Under the pieces are notes generated by a model that saw nothing but the letters and a program-made list of their open reading frames with translations, did no database searches and was not told the DNA's origin. The translations under genes and the position numbers were made by a program. Below, piece after piece: positions 32,768-40,885 of a stretch of 64,000 nt of DNA. This stretch comes from Terrabacter terrigena (lineage in GTDB: Bacteria; Actinomycetota; Actinomycetes; Actinomycetales; Dermatophilaceae). The stretch spans positions 288,708 through 352,707 of the forward strand of contig NZ_JBHTKH010000002.1 in assembly GCF_042676085.1 (NCBI RefSeq). The letters run 5' to 3'. Numbering within the stretch: the stretch's first letter is position 1; each line of letters starts with the position of its first letter.

Positions 32768-34222
32768 ATGACGAGCACCATTGCGACACAGCCTGATTCG
32801 CGCCCGCACCGGTTGACGGCTGCGGATCTGGGGTGGCTGCCCGCCCTCGTTGTCGCGGGCCTTGCCAGCTATCTGGCGCCGCGCGTTCTCGTGGGGGCCG
32901 ACACGAAGTGGATGGTCGCCCTGGGCGAACACGTCGCCGCTTCCGGTTCGGTTCCCACCGGCGTTCCGTTCGCCGCAGCCGACACCGCCGGCTGGCCGAA
33001 CGTGCCCGCGCTGGGCGAGCTGCTGATGTATGCCGCCAACTCACTGTCGCCGGCAGCACTCCCCCTCGCGCTCATCGCCCTCGCCGCGACCACGCTCCTC
33101 GTGCTGGGTCGGGACGCGATGCGCGCGGGATCTCATCCAGCGGCTGCGGCCGGCGCAGTCGCTGTCGTAGGCCTCGGCATGCTGCCGGTCTTCGGCGTGG
33201 TCCGCGCGCAGATGCTCTCCCTCGTCCCCTACGCACTGCTGGTCCTGCTGCTCCGGAAAGAGACGAGGAGGCCGTCGCAGCACATCTGGCTGGTGGTCCC
33301 GCTCATCGCAGTCTGGGGCAACCTGCACGGCGGCGTGCTCGTGGGTGTCGCCCTCACGGGGTGCTACCTGGCGCTGTCTCGCCTCCGCACCAGTCCTGTG
33401 ACCGCGCTCCTCGTCGGCGGCGCCACGCTCCTGTCGGTCTGGGTCAACCCAGCACTCTTCAGAACGTGGCACTACTACCTGGGGGTGCTCTCCAACGAGG
33501 CGGCCCGACGCGGCACCGAGCTGTGGGCGCGGCCCGACCTCCGGTCGACGTTCGACCTGCTCATGGTCCTGGCAGCCATCGCGCTGGGCATCGCGGCCGT
33601 GCTCAAGGGTCGCCTCCGGATGTGGGAGCTCTGCGCCGTGCTGGGCATGAGCGTGGCCACGGCCACGTCCGCCAGGCACGGGATGTGGCTGCTGCTCTTC
33701 CTCCTCGGCCCAGCCGCTCTGGGACTCACGGCCTTGATCCGGCGGCTGGAGGCTGCTGCGCCGGCGCCGTCGCACGGGACCAGCCCCGACCGTCGAGGGG
33801 CAGGTGGAGCACGGCGGGGGCCACGGCTGCTGATCCGAGCCACCACTCTCGGACTCGCTGCGGTGGCCGCGATCACCCTGCTCGGCCGTGGGCCAGCCCT
33901 GGCCGGACCTGTCGACGCCGTGGACACGATCAGGTCTCTCGCCGGAGACCGAGTCGTCCTTGCCCCGGAACCGTTGGCCGAGGACCTCGCGGCGGCCGGC
34001 GTCACCGTCTGGGCGAGCAATCCGATCGACGCCTTCCGACCCGAGGACCAGGCCGCCTACCTCGACGTGTGGCTCGGGCGCCAGGGCGGCCGTCGTGCGA
34101 TCGAGGCGTCCAGCATGGTCGTCGCCGCGCCCACTTCGCCGGCGTACGGTCTGGCGGTCCAGGCGGGCTGCACGGAAGCGACCAGGACCACGGCCTTGGC
34201 GGTGCTCGACTGCCAGGACTGA
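32768..34222 (+). CDS. Polytopic membrane protein, GT-C-like, unknown function
   Basis: A 484-residue protein with about ten membrane helices. A Trp-Gly-Asn-Leu-His-Gly-Gly-Val-Leu-Val-Gly motif follows the central helices. It recurs in a family of uncharacterised bacterial membrane proteins that resemble lipid-linked-sugar glycosyltransferases. The C-terminus holds an extracytoplasmic alpha/beta domain of about 110 residues. It is divergent from the pilin genes. Together with the coupled protein at 22362-23870 it flanks Tad cluster 2 with two GT-C-like proteins. The specific function is unknown. Confidence 0.65.
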   Translation: MTSTIATQPDSRPHRLTAADLGWLPALVVAGLASYLAPRVLVGADTKWMVALGEHVAASGSVPTGVPFAAADTAGWPNVPALGELLMYAANSLSPAALPLALIALAATTLLVLGRDAMRAGSHPAAAAGAVAVVGLGMLPVFGVVRAQMLSLVPYALLVLLLRKETRRPSQHIWLVVPLIAVWGNLHGGVLVGVALTGCYLALSRLRTSPVTALLVGGATLLSVWVNPALFRTWHYYLGVLSNEAARRGTELWARPDLRSTFDLLMVLAAIALGIAAVLKGRLRMWELCAVLGMSVATATSARHGMWLLLFLLGPAALGLTALIRRLEAAAPAPSHGTSPDRRGAGGARRGPRLLIRATTLGLAAVAAITLLGRGPALAGPVDAVDTIRSLAGDRVVLAPEPLAEDLAAAGVTVWASNPIDAFRPEDQAAYLDVWLGRQGGRRAIEASSMVVAAPTSPAYGLAVQAGCTEATRTTALAVLDCQD

Positions 34223-34234
34223 GCACCGACACGA

Positions 34235-34268
34235 GGGATGCCGGGCCGACATGTCGGCCCGGCATCCC
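34235..34268. terminator. Perfect 34-bp palindrome, bidirectional terminator
   Basis: GGGATGCCGGGCCGACA is followed directly by its exact reverse complement. It lies between the convergent membrane-protein and DUF2510-like genes and would form a hairpin in either transcript. Confidence 0.85.
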
Positions 34269-34297
34269 AGGTGCGGTCCTGCACGTGCACGCGGAAC

Positions 34298-34552
34298 TCA
34301 CGCGCTGCGGTGACGCCCTGCACTCCGACTGGCGCGACGCAGGCGTCGGAGGGCACTCGGGAACTTGCGCGAGCTCCCGTCGGAACCGCTCGCGCGCAGT
34401 TCCCGCAACATCTCCGCGGGCGTCGCCGGCGGCCACTCGGCCGCACGCACGTCGCGCGTGTCCATCTCGTATGCCGTCCAGCCGACCTCGTCGCGATAGC
34501 GCAGCTGCCCCTTGCCCACGTAGTACCAGCCAGGCTCGGTGTTTGCACCCAT
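34298..34552 (-). CDS. Small DUF2510-like protein
   Basis: An 84-residue soluble protein whose residues 7-27 (Pro-Gly-Trp-Tyr-Tyr-Val-Gly-Lys-Gly-Gln-Leu-Arg-Tyr-Arg-Asp-Glu-Val-Gly-Trp-Thr) match the DUF2510 motif. That motif is usually N-terminal in larger actinobacterial membrane proteins. Here it stands alone with a basic, Ser/Arg-rich tail. ATG 34552 follows a GGGGGGAA stretch. The function of the motif is unknown; it may bind peptides or the envelope. Confidence 0.7.
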   Translation of the reverse strand: MGANTEPGWYYVGKGQLRYRDEVGWTAYEMDTRDVRAAEWPPATPAEMLRELRASGSDGSSRKFPSALRRLRRASRSAGRHRSA

Positions 34553-34653
34553 GTCATTCCCCCCAACTGTGTGATCTTCGGGATCTCTCCCGCCCCGCCA
34601 CCAAATGTACGGACGCGGACGGCCTTCCACGGGCGATGTCCTGTTAGTCCGAA

Positions 34654-34771
34654 TTGCCCGTGTCACAAGGCCTCTAGGTAGACTGCAGGCGCCCAAAGGA
34701 AGTTCGTCTGGGCTGGGTGTGCCGGGAAGTCTGGTCGGCGTTCGATACCCATGCGCCCGAAGGGAACACCC
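34654..34771 (+). promoter_or_regulatory. Promoter and structured 5' leader of nhaA
   Basis: TTGCCC (34654) and TAGGTAGACT (34675-34684) are candidate promoter elements. About 85 bases of leader follow that can fold locally. GCCCA pairs with TGGGC around 34691-34713, and the block GCCGGGAAGTCTGGTCGGC (34721-34739) closes on a GCCG/CGGC stem with a purine-rich loop. Such a compact leader before a cation antiporter could be a regulatory RNA, but no riboswitch class was recognised. Confidence 0.35.
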
Positions 34772-36151
34772 ATGGCGAGCGATCCGCCCGCGAAGCCGAC
34801 CACCCACTCCCCCCTCGATGGGCGAACACCGCGACGCGAGCGCCTGCTGGGACGCGGCACGTGGCGCGAGGCGAAGTACGTCGCAGAGCTCCTGCGCGCC
34901 GAGACCGTGGGCGGAGCGATCCTGCTCGTCGCAGCAGTTGCCGCTCTCGCCTGGGCGAACTCGCCGTGGCGCAATGGCTACGCGTCGCTGCGGGACACCG
35001 TCGTCGGACCTTCCGCCCTCCACCTGGACCTCTCCCTCGGGACATGGGCGGCAGACGGCCTTCTCGCCGTGTTCTTCCTGGTCGCCGGGATAGAGCTGAA
35101 GCGCGAGTTCGTGGCCGGCGACCTGTCAGACCGCCGCAAGGCAGCCCTCCCCATCGCGGCAGCGGTGTGCGGCGTGGTCCTGCCGGCAGGCCTCTTCGTC
35201 GTCACGGCGACGCTCGTGTCCAACGGAGACAGCGCTGGCGAGCTGGGCGGCATACTGCGCGGGTGGGCGATCCCCACAGCCACGGACATCGCCTTCGCCC
35301 TCGCGGTCCTCGCCGTCATCGGGACCCACCTGCCGAGCGCCCTACGGTCGTTCCTGCTGACCCTCGCCGTCGTCGACGACCTGATCGCCATCACGATCAT
35401 CGCCGTGTTCTACACCGCGTCGGTGAACCTCCTCTGGCTCCTGGCGGCGGCGGTTCCACTCGTGGTGTGGCGGCTCCTGCTGAAGGCCAGAGTCACCAAC
35501 CCCCTTGTCCTGGCAGCTCCGGCCGTTCTCGCCTGGGTGTGCGTCCACTCGAGTGGCGTGCACGCGACGGTGGCCGGAGTGCTCCTGGGTCTGCTCGTAC
35601 CGGTGAACCGTGAGGTCGAGGAAGCCCCCGACCGGCACTCGCTAGCCGAGCGCATGGAACACCGGATCCGCCCCTTCTCGGCGGGCTTCGCCGTCCCGGC
35701 CTTCGCCTTCTTCGCCGCCGGCGTGACCGTCGTGGGAGGCGGCCTCGCGGCCGCCAGCCGCGATCCAGCCGCGATCGGCGTCACGGTGGGTCTCGTCGCG
35801 GGCAAGGCGGTCGGCGTGATGGGAGGCACCTGGGCCGTCGCCCGTTTCACCCGCGCCGAGCTGGACGAGGACCTCTCGTGGACGGACGTTCTCGGCCTGT
35901 CGCTTCTCGCCGGCGTCGGGTTCACCGTGAGCCTCCTCGTCGGTGAGCTGGCCTTCGGTCCCGGATCCGAGCGCGACGACCACGTCAAGCTGGCCGTCCT
36001 GGGCGGCAGCCTCGTCGCGGCGCTGCTCGCGAGCGTGGTTCTGAGAGCGCGCAACCGCCACTACCGGCTCGTCGAGGCACGCGAGACCGCGGACCGCGAC
36101 GACGACGGCATCCCCGACGTCTACGAGACCCAGCCTCGGGATCCGGCCTGA
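34772..36151 (+). CDS. nhaA: Na+/H+ antiporter NhaA
   Basis: A 459-residue inner-membrane antiporter with about 12 helices, expelling Na+ or Li+ in exchange for protons at alkaline pH. Family signatures are Phe-Leu-Val-Ala-Gly-Ile-Glu-Leu-Lys-Arg-Glu-Phe and the assembly region Pro-Thr-Ala-Thr-Asp-Ile-Ala-Phe-Ala, followed by the Asp-Asp pair in Val-Val-Asp-Asp-Leu-Ile-Ala-Ile, which binds the cation. The C-terminal tail is acidic and includes a Asp-Arg-Asp-Asp-Asp-Gly stretch. ATG 34772 has GAAGGGA upstream; a frame 21 bases longer lacks one. Confidence 0.95.
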   Translation: MASDPPAKPTTHSPLDGRTPRRERLLGRGTWREAKYVAELLRAETVGGAILLVAAVAALAWANSPWRNGYASLRDTVVGPSALHLDLSLGTWAADGLLAVFFLVAGIELKREFVAGDLSDRRKAALPIAAAVCGVVLPAGLFVVTATLVSNGDSAGELGGILRGWAIPTATDIAFALAVLAVIGTHLPSALRSFLLTLAVVDDLIAITIIAVFYTASVNLLWLLAAAVPLVVWRLLLKARVTNPLVLAAPAVLAWVCVHSSGVHATVAGVLLGLLVPVNREVEEAPDRHSLAERMEHRIRPFSAGFAVPAFAFFAAGVTVVGGGLAAASRDPAAIGVTVGLVAGKAVGVMGGTWAVARFTRAELDEDLSWTDVLGLSLLAGVGFTVSLLVGELAFGPGSERDDHVKLAVLGGSLVAALLASVVLRARNRHYRLVEARETADRDDDGIPDVYETQPRDPA

Positions 36152-36203
36152 TGTCCCCTGCCGCGCACCTTCGGGTAAGGGGCTCGCAGTAGGGTGGCAA
36201 CCG

Positions 36204-36269
36204 GTGGACGCGCCCGCGCAGTCGCCATCCAGACATTCGCCATCGAGAACCGAGGAAGTGAGCCGATGA
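36204..36269 (+). CDS. Possible leaderless upstream peptide before the holin-like gene
   Basis: GTG at 36204 lies 8 bases after TAGGGT (36190-36195). It opens a 21-codon frame (VDAPAQSPSRHSPSRTEEVSR) that ends in the TGA overlapping the next gene's ATG (CGATGA). The ribosome site of the holin-like gene lies within it. It may be a real leader peptide providing coupling, or chance. Confidence 0.3.
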   Translation: MDAPAQSPSRHSPSRTEEVSR

Positions 36270-36769
36270 GCACGGATCCCCGGCAGGAGCGGACGCTCGG
36301 CCAGCTGGTCGCGTCTGCGTCGCAGGACATCTCGACGCTCGTGCGCAGCGAGATCGCCCTGGCCAAGGCTGAGGTCTCGGTGCAGGTCAAGAAGGCGGGC
36401 ATCGGTGGCGGGCTGCTCGCCGCCGCGGGCGTCATCGTCTTCTACGCCGTCTACTTCATCTTCATCACCATCGCCGAGGGCATCGAGGCGCTCGGCCTTC
36501 CTCGCTGGCTCAGCCTCCTCATCGTCACCGTCTTCATGCTGGTCGTCGCCGGCGTTCTCGCCCTGCTCGGCATCCGCAAGATGAAGACCGTCAAGCCGAC
36601 GCCGGAGAAGACGATCGCCGAGGCGCAGACGACCGTCGCCGCCCTCAAGTCGGCCACCGAGCACCCCGGCACGGTCGTGCCGGCTCCGCGTCCGGAGTGG
36701 GACCGCAAGGACATCCCCGCCTCGGCGACCGCCCCCACGGCGCAGCCCGATCCGTCCCGCGACGCCTGA
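36266..36769 (+). CDS. Phage-holin-family (Holin-X/DUF1469-like) membrane protein
   Basis: A 167-residue protein with an amphipathic N-terminus (Gln-Leu-Val-Ala-Ser-Ala-Ser-Gln-Asp-Ile-Ser-Thr-Leu-Val-Arg-Ser-Glu) and two membrane helices (about 47-72 and 80-105). A Pro/Ala-rich cytoplasmic tail follows. Despite the family name these chromosomal actinobacterial proteins are not phage genes; they are conserved between NhaA-like and EphE-like neighbours and their function is not established. GAGGAAG precedes ATG 36266. No other phage gene is nearby. Confidence 0.8.
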   Translation: MSTDPRQERTLGQLVASASQDISTLVRSEIALAKAEVSVQVKKAGIGGGLLAAAGVIVFYAVYFIFITIAEGIEALGLPRWLSLLIVTVFMLVVAGVLALLGIRKMKTVKPTPEKTIAEAQTTVAALKSATEHPGTVVPAPRPEWDRKDIPASATAPTAQPDPSRDA

Positions 36770-36788
36770 GTCCCGACCGACCCCTCCC

Positions 36789-37700
36789 ATGTCCGTCGAC
36801 GCTGCCTTCGTCAACATCGACGGCCCCTGGGAGCACCGCTACGTCTCGGCGAACGGTGCGCGCTTCCACGTCGCCGAGCTCGGCGAGGGTCCGCTCGTGC
36901 TCCTGCTGCACGGCTTCCCCCAGTTCTGGTTCACGTGGCGTCACCAGATGGTCGCGCTCGCCGCGGCCGGCTACCGCGTCGCCGCCATGGACCTCCGCGG
37001 CTACGGCGGCTCCGACAAGCCCCCGCGCGGCTACGACACGTACATGGCGACGCTCGACACGGCCAGCGTCATCCGCGCCCTGGGAGAGAAGGACGCCGTC
37101 GTCATGGGTCAGGGCCTCGGCGGCTGGGTGGCCTGGTGCATGCCGGTGCTGCGTCGCGACGTGACGCGCGCGATCGCCTCGCTGTCCATGCCGCATCCGA
37201 GGGTGATGCGGCACGCGACGTGGACCGACCCTGAACAGCGCCGGGCCTCGTCGTGGATCGCCGCCCTCCAGAAGCCGTTCGTGCCCGAGCGCGAGATGGC
37301 GAAGTCGCACGACTACGTCGAGAACCTCCTCTGCTCGTGGGCCTCTCCGTTCGGCACGTTCCCCCAGTCGGAGGACGTCGCGCGGTACGGCGACGCCATG
37401 ATGATCCCGTTCGTCGCCCACTCGGCGGCCGAGCACTACCGCTGGCTCGGGCGTTCGTCGATCCGCCCCGACGGACCCCTGTTCATGCGGCGCATCCGCC
37501 ACGCGATCCGCGTGCCGGTGCTGCAGCTGCAGGGCACCGACGACGGCTGCGTCATCGCCGCCGCGACCCACGGTTCCGGGGCCTTCGTGCCCGGCGACTA
37601 CCGCCAGGTCAAGATCCCCGGCGCCGGCCACTTCCTCACCGAGGAAGCCCCCGACCCCGTCAACGCAGCCCTCATCAAGTGGCTCGGATCCCTTGGCTGA
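36789..37700 (+). CDS. Alpha/beta-hydrolase (EphE-like) lacking the catalytic nucleophile
   Basis: A 303-residue alpha/beta-hydrolase-fold protein of the epoxide hydrolase-like group. The oxyanion motif His-Gly-Phe-Pro-Gln-Phe-Trp is at 41-47. Gly-Thr-Asp-Asp-Gly and Gly-Ala-Gly-His-Phe-Leu supply acid and His late in the chain. At the nucleophile elbow, where epoxide hydrolases have Gly-His-Asp-Trp-Gly-Gly, this protein has Gly-Gln-Gly-Leu-Gly-Gly (107-112), so the nucleophile position is Gly109. Classical ester or epoxide hydrolysis is therefore unlikely. It follows the holin-like gene by 19 bases, matching the Rv3669-Rv3670 order of mycobacteria. Confidence 0.8.
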   Translation: MSVDAAFVNIDGPWEHRYVSANGARFHVAELGEGPLVLLLHGFPQFWFTWRHQMVALAAAGYRVAAMDLRGYGGSDKPPRGYDTYMATLDTASVIRALGEKDAVVMGQGLGGWVAWCMPVLRRDVTRAIASLSMPHPRVMRHATWTDPEQRRASSWIAALQKPFVPEREMAKSHDYVENLLCSWASPFGTFPQSEDVARYGDAMMIPFVAHSAAEHYRWLGRSSIRPDGPLFMRRIRHAIRVPVLQLQGTDDGCVIAAATHGSGAFVPGDYRQVKIPGAGHFLTEEAPDPVNAALIKWLGSLG

Positions 37701-37701
37701 C

Positions 37702-38529
37702 ATGGATTTCGAGCTTCCACACGCCGGCGGGGTCACATGGTCGGTCTGCGTCCGTGACGGATCAGGTATGCCGCTGGGCGTGGCTGGAACCGTCGAGCCG
37801 TTGCGCACGGCATCCGTCGGCAAGGTGCTCCTCCTCGTGGAGACGGCGCGGGCGATCGCTGCCGGCGAGCTGTCGCCGGACGAGCCCCTGACCCGGACCG
37901 TCGACCTCTGGGTCGGAGACTCCGGCCTGTGGCACACCCTCTCCGTAGAGACACTGCCCTTGGTGGACGTGGCGGCCCTCGTCGGCGCCGTCTCCGACAA
38001 CCTCGCGACGAACGTCCTGCTCCGGCGGGTCGGTCTGGCCGAGGTCGCCGCACGAGCCACCTCGCTCGGGCTCCGGGCAACGGCGCTTCACGACCAGGTC
38101 CGCGACGTCCGAGAGGCCGACCACCCGGCCACCCTCTCGACGGGTACGGCCGCCGAGCTGAGCAGCCTCATGAGCCGACTGGCCAGTGGCACGGCGGCGG
38201 GCCACGAGGCGGACCAGCTCGTCCGCCAGTGGCTGTCGGCCAACGTCGACCAGTCGATGGTGGGATCGGCCCTCGTCGAGCAGGGGGGCCTCGACCCGAT
38301 CGCCCACCATGCCTCGCTGGCCCAGCCGACGACCTTCTGGAACAAGACGGGCACCGACGCCGGAGTCCGCGCCGACGTGGGCGCGGTGACCATCGGCGAC
38401 CGGACCGTGACCTGGGCGGCCATCGCCAACTGGGACCCCGCCCCCGGCACGACCCTCGACCACCTGACGGTCTGGGCGGTGCTGCGCGGGATGCGCCACA
38501 TCGGCGAGCAGGTTCTCACCCAGCTCTGA
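37702..38529 (+). CDS. Class A beta-lactamase-like serine hydrolase without signal peptide
   Basis: A 275-residue protein with the penicillin-recognising triad: Ser-Val-Gly-Lys at 38-41, Ser-Asp-Asn at 98-100 and Lys-Thr-Gly at 215-217. The overall order is that of class A beta-lactamases. The expected Glu of the omega loop is not obvious, and there is no export signal. A cytoplasmic or moonlighting serine hydrolase is thus more likely than a resistance enzyme. ATG 37702 begins one base after the stop of the preceding gene; a TTG at 37693 in the same frame overlaps it. Confidence 0.8.
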   Translation: MDFELPHAGGVTWSVCVRDGSGMPLGVAGTVEPLRTASVGKVLLLVETARAIAAGELSPDEPLTRTVDLWVGDSGLWHTLSVETLPLVDVAALVGAVSDNLATNVLLRRVGLAEVAARATSLGLRATALHDQVRDVREADHPATLSTGTAAELSSLMSRLASGTAAGHEADQLVRQWLSANVDQSMVGSALVEQGGLDPIAHHASLAQPTTFWNKTGTDAGVRADVGAVTIGDRTVTWAAIANWDPAPGTTLDHLTVWAVLRGMRHIGEQVLTQL

Positions 38530-38583
38530 GCGCGCAGTCGTGGGCCGAATGTTCCGATTGGGCGTATTTTCGATCCCGGCTCC

Positions 38584-39867
38584 ATGAGAATGGCCGAGGT
38601 GGTCGGACACCACCGGGCTGGATCCGCCAGCCGCCTCGCGAACGGGATGAGCATGCAGATCGCCATGTCACGGCCGGTGACGCGCCTCGTGACGGTGCTC
38701 GCCATCGTCGTGACCGCCATGTTCGGCTGGGTGCAGTGGCGCACCGTCGACACCGGCATCTGGGTCGACCTCGACGTCTACGTGATGGGCGCACGCACGC
38801 TCCTGGACGGTGGAGACCTGTATGCCGTCGCGTCGGGCGTGGACCTCAGGTTCACCTACTCCCCCTTCGCCGCGGCGGTGTTCGTCCCGTTGGCACTGTT
38901 GCCGGTCGGCGCGGCCCGGTTCGTCCTGACCGCCGCGTCGGCGGCTGCCCTCGCAATCGTCATCACCGTCGTCGCGCGACGCCTCGAGCTGCGCCCTGCC
39001 TCCATCGCCTGGCTCGTCGTGGCGACGGCTGCGCTCGAGCCGATCATGCGGAACCTGCTGTTGGGCCAGGTCAACCTCATCCTGATGGCGATGGTGGTCA
39101 TCGACCTCCTCGTCCTCCCCACGCGTCGGCGCGGCTTCCTCATCGGCATCGCCGCCGGGATCAAGCTGACCCCGGCCGTCTTCGTCGTCTACTTCCTCCT
39201 CAAGCGCGACTGGGCCTCACTCGTGCGTACGGGCATCGGCTTCGCCGCATCGGTGGCGGTCGGTTGGCTTGTCGCGCCCGCGGCGAGTGCGTCCTTCTGG
39301 GGAGGCGGGTTCCTCGGGCTGTCCAAGTTCGGCTCCGACGCCGTCGTCGGCACCGACAACCAGTCGTTGCTGGCGGCAGCGCTACGGCTGCTCGGCCGTC
39401 CTGAGCTCCCACTCGTCGCCCAGGCGGCCCTGGCCCTGGCCGGGGTGGCGCTCGGCGCGGCGGCTGCGCGGCACAGCCTGCGCCAACGCGGGCCGGGTGC
39501 AGAGGTGTCGGCCGTCGTCTGGATCGCCTTCGGCGGACTGCTCGGGTCGCCGGTGTCGTGGAGCCACCACTGGGTCTGGGTCATCGTCGTCCTGGCGGTG
39601 TTCGCCGCCCGTCGACAGGCCGTGCGAGCGGCCCTGGTCCTGTTGCTCTTCTGGTATCCCATCATCTGGATGACCTACACGGAGCAACCCTTCGGCGAGC
39701 TCACCTTCCCGTGGTGGAAGGCGGCGCTTTCCTGCGTCTACGTCATCGTCGGCCTGGCCATCCTGATTCGCGAGGCCACGCGTTCGGTCGCCCCTACTCG
39801 AGCGCAGCGGGTGCCGGGTCACCGAGCATCCCAGGAGCAGTCCGAGCGCGTACCCAGCGTTCCTTGA
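38584..39867 (+). CDS. GT87-family (DUF2029) membrane mannosyltransferase-like protein
   Basis: A 427-residue polytopic protein. Asp-Leu-Asp-Val-Tyr after helix 1 is the DxD-like loop of GT87 enzymes, which add mannose from polyprenyl-phosphate-mannose to envelope glycolipids. Tyr-Ser-Pro-Phe and Gly-Gln-Val-Asn-Leu are further family motifs. About ten helices follow the GT-C pattern. TATTTT 13 bases upstream suggests a very short untranslated leader. The last 25 codons overlap the 3' end of the convergent acyltransferase gene. Confidence 0.82.
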   Translation: MRMAEVVGHHRAGSASRLANGMSMQIAMSRPVTRLVTVLAIVVTAMFGWVQWRTVDTGIWVDLDVYVMGARTLLDGGDLYAVASGVDLRFTYSPFAAAVFVPLALLPVGAARFVLTAASAAALAIVITVVARRLELRPASIAWLVVATAALEPIMRNLLLGQVNLILMAMVVIDLLVLPTRRRGFLIGIAAGIKLTPAVFVVYFLLKRDWASLVRTGIGFAASVAVGWLVAPAASASFWGGGFLGLSKFGSDAVVGTDNQSLLAAALRLLGRPELPLVAQAALALAGVALGAAAARHSLRQRGPGAEVSAVVWIAFGGLLGSPVSWSHHWVWVIVVLAVFAARRQAVRAALVLLLFWYPIIWMTYTEQPFGELTFPWWKAALSCVYVIVGLAILIREATRSVAPTRAQRVPGHRASQEQSERVPSVP

Positions 39868-40885
39868 CCCGTGCCGCGGGCTCCTCGACGAGTCGCCGCG
39901 TCAGCTCGGCCAGGGCGAGCGCTGTAGGGAGCGCGAAAGCAGCGACACCGAGGCTGCCGAGGTGCCAGACGTCGGCGGCCAGCACCACGAGCGGGAGATG
40001 CCACAGGTACAGCGAGTAGCTCACCAGGCCGAGCCATACCAACGGTCGGAACGCCAGGAGCCGACTCAGGGCGCCCTCACCATGGCCAGTCACGTGAGCG
40101 ATCACCAGGACAGCCACGCACACCGCCGCGGGGATGTCGGCGTCGCCGGGTAGCCATCGGAGCACGGCGCCTGTGATGACGATCCCCACAACCAGGACGG
40201 CTCCGAGCGCCAACCAGCGCCGGACGGCATACGCCTGACCGCCCCATCTGCCGACCGCCAGCGCAGAGCCGACAAGCAGCCCGAACCCGCGCGTAACTGG
40301 ACCGAACTCCGCGAAGAGCGTGCCTGCTGTCAGCACGTACAGGAGGAGCATCACCACAGCCAACCCGAGCAGCGCCCGCAACAGGACGCGTGGCTGTGAC
40401 CGCCTGCGAAGGACCAGGACGAGCACCAGAGGGAAGACGAGGTAGAACTGCTCCTCCTGACCCAGTGACCAGAGGTGACTCAGCGCGCCTGCGGCGCCTG
40501 TCGGGAGCACCCCCAGGCCGACGATGAGCAGATTCCACGTGTAGGTGGCGGCCGCTACCCACACGGTCGTCAGCTGCTCCAGAGTCACGCCACGCGACAC
40601 CCAGACGGGGGTCGCCAGGATGTAGGCGGCGAGCACGACTGCGAGGGGCGGCCCCAAGCGCAGCAGCCGACGGAGGTAGAACGCCCTGAGGTCGATGCGC
40701 CCCCGAGCCGTCCACTCCCGCAGCAGGATCGTCGTGATCAGGTAGCCGCTGAGGACGAAGAACACGTCGACGCCGACTCGGCCGGCGGTGAATCCGGGCA
40801 CGACGTGAGCGCAGACGACGAGCGCCACAGCGATCCCCCGCAGGCCGTCCAGCGCCGGGACATACGGCATGCTCCCCGATCTCAC
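39794..40885 (-). CDS. Acyltransferase 3 family membrane protein (OafA/YrhL-like)
   Basis: A 363-residue membrane O-acyltransferase with about ten helices, transferring acetyl or longer acyl groups to surface polysaccharides or lipids. Family motifs are Leu-Asp-Gly-Leu-Arg-Gly-Ile-Ala near the N-terminus, Gly-Val-Asp-Val-Phe-Phe-Val-Leu-Ser-Gly-Tyr-Leu-Ile and the Arg-Arg-Leu-Leu-Arg-Leu segment. Ser-Tyr-Ser-Leu-Tyr-Leu-Trp-His occurs near the C-terminus. No SGNH domain is attached. GTG 40885 or ATG 40870 may be the start. Its 3' end overlaps the GT87 gene by 74 bases on the opposite strand. Confidence 0.87.
   Translation of the reverse strand: MRSGSMPYVPALDGLRGIAVALVVCAHVVPGFTAGRVGVDVFFVLSGYLITTILLREWTARGRIDLRAFYLRRLLRLGPPLAVVLAAYILATPVWVSRGVTLEQLTTVWVAAATYTWNLLIVGLGVLPTGAAGALSHLWSLGQEEQFYLVFPLVLVLVLRRRSQPRVLLRALLGLAVVMLLLYVLTAGTLFAEFGPVTRGFGLLVGSALAVGRWGGQAYAVRRWLALGAVLVVGIVITGAVLRWLPGDADIPAAVCVAVLVIAHVTGHGEGALSRLLAFRPLVWLGLVSYSLYLWHLPLVVLAADVWHLGSLGVAAFALPTALALAELTRRLVEEPAARVKERWVRARTAPGMLGDPAPAALE

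Noticed and set aside
34721..34739. Cobalamin riboswitch because of the GGGAAG block upstream of nhaA
   Set aside because: The rest of the B12 riboswitch consensus is missing and the downstream gene is a cation antiporter.
36266..36769. Holin-like gene as a sign of a prophage
   Set aside because: No lysin, tail, integrase or attachment site is nearby, and the gene is part of a conserved chromosomal neighbourhood.
37702..38529. Beta-lactamase-like gene as an antibiotic resistance determinant
   Set aside because: It lacks an export signal and an evident omega-loop Glu; the serine-hydrolase motifs alone do not support resistance.
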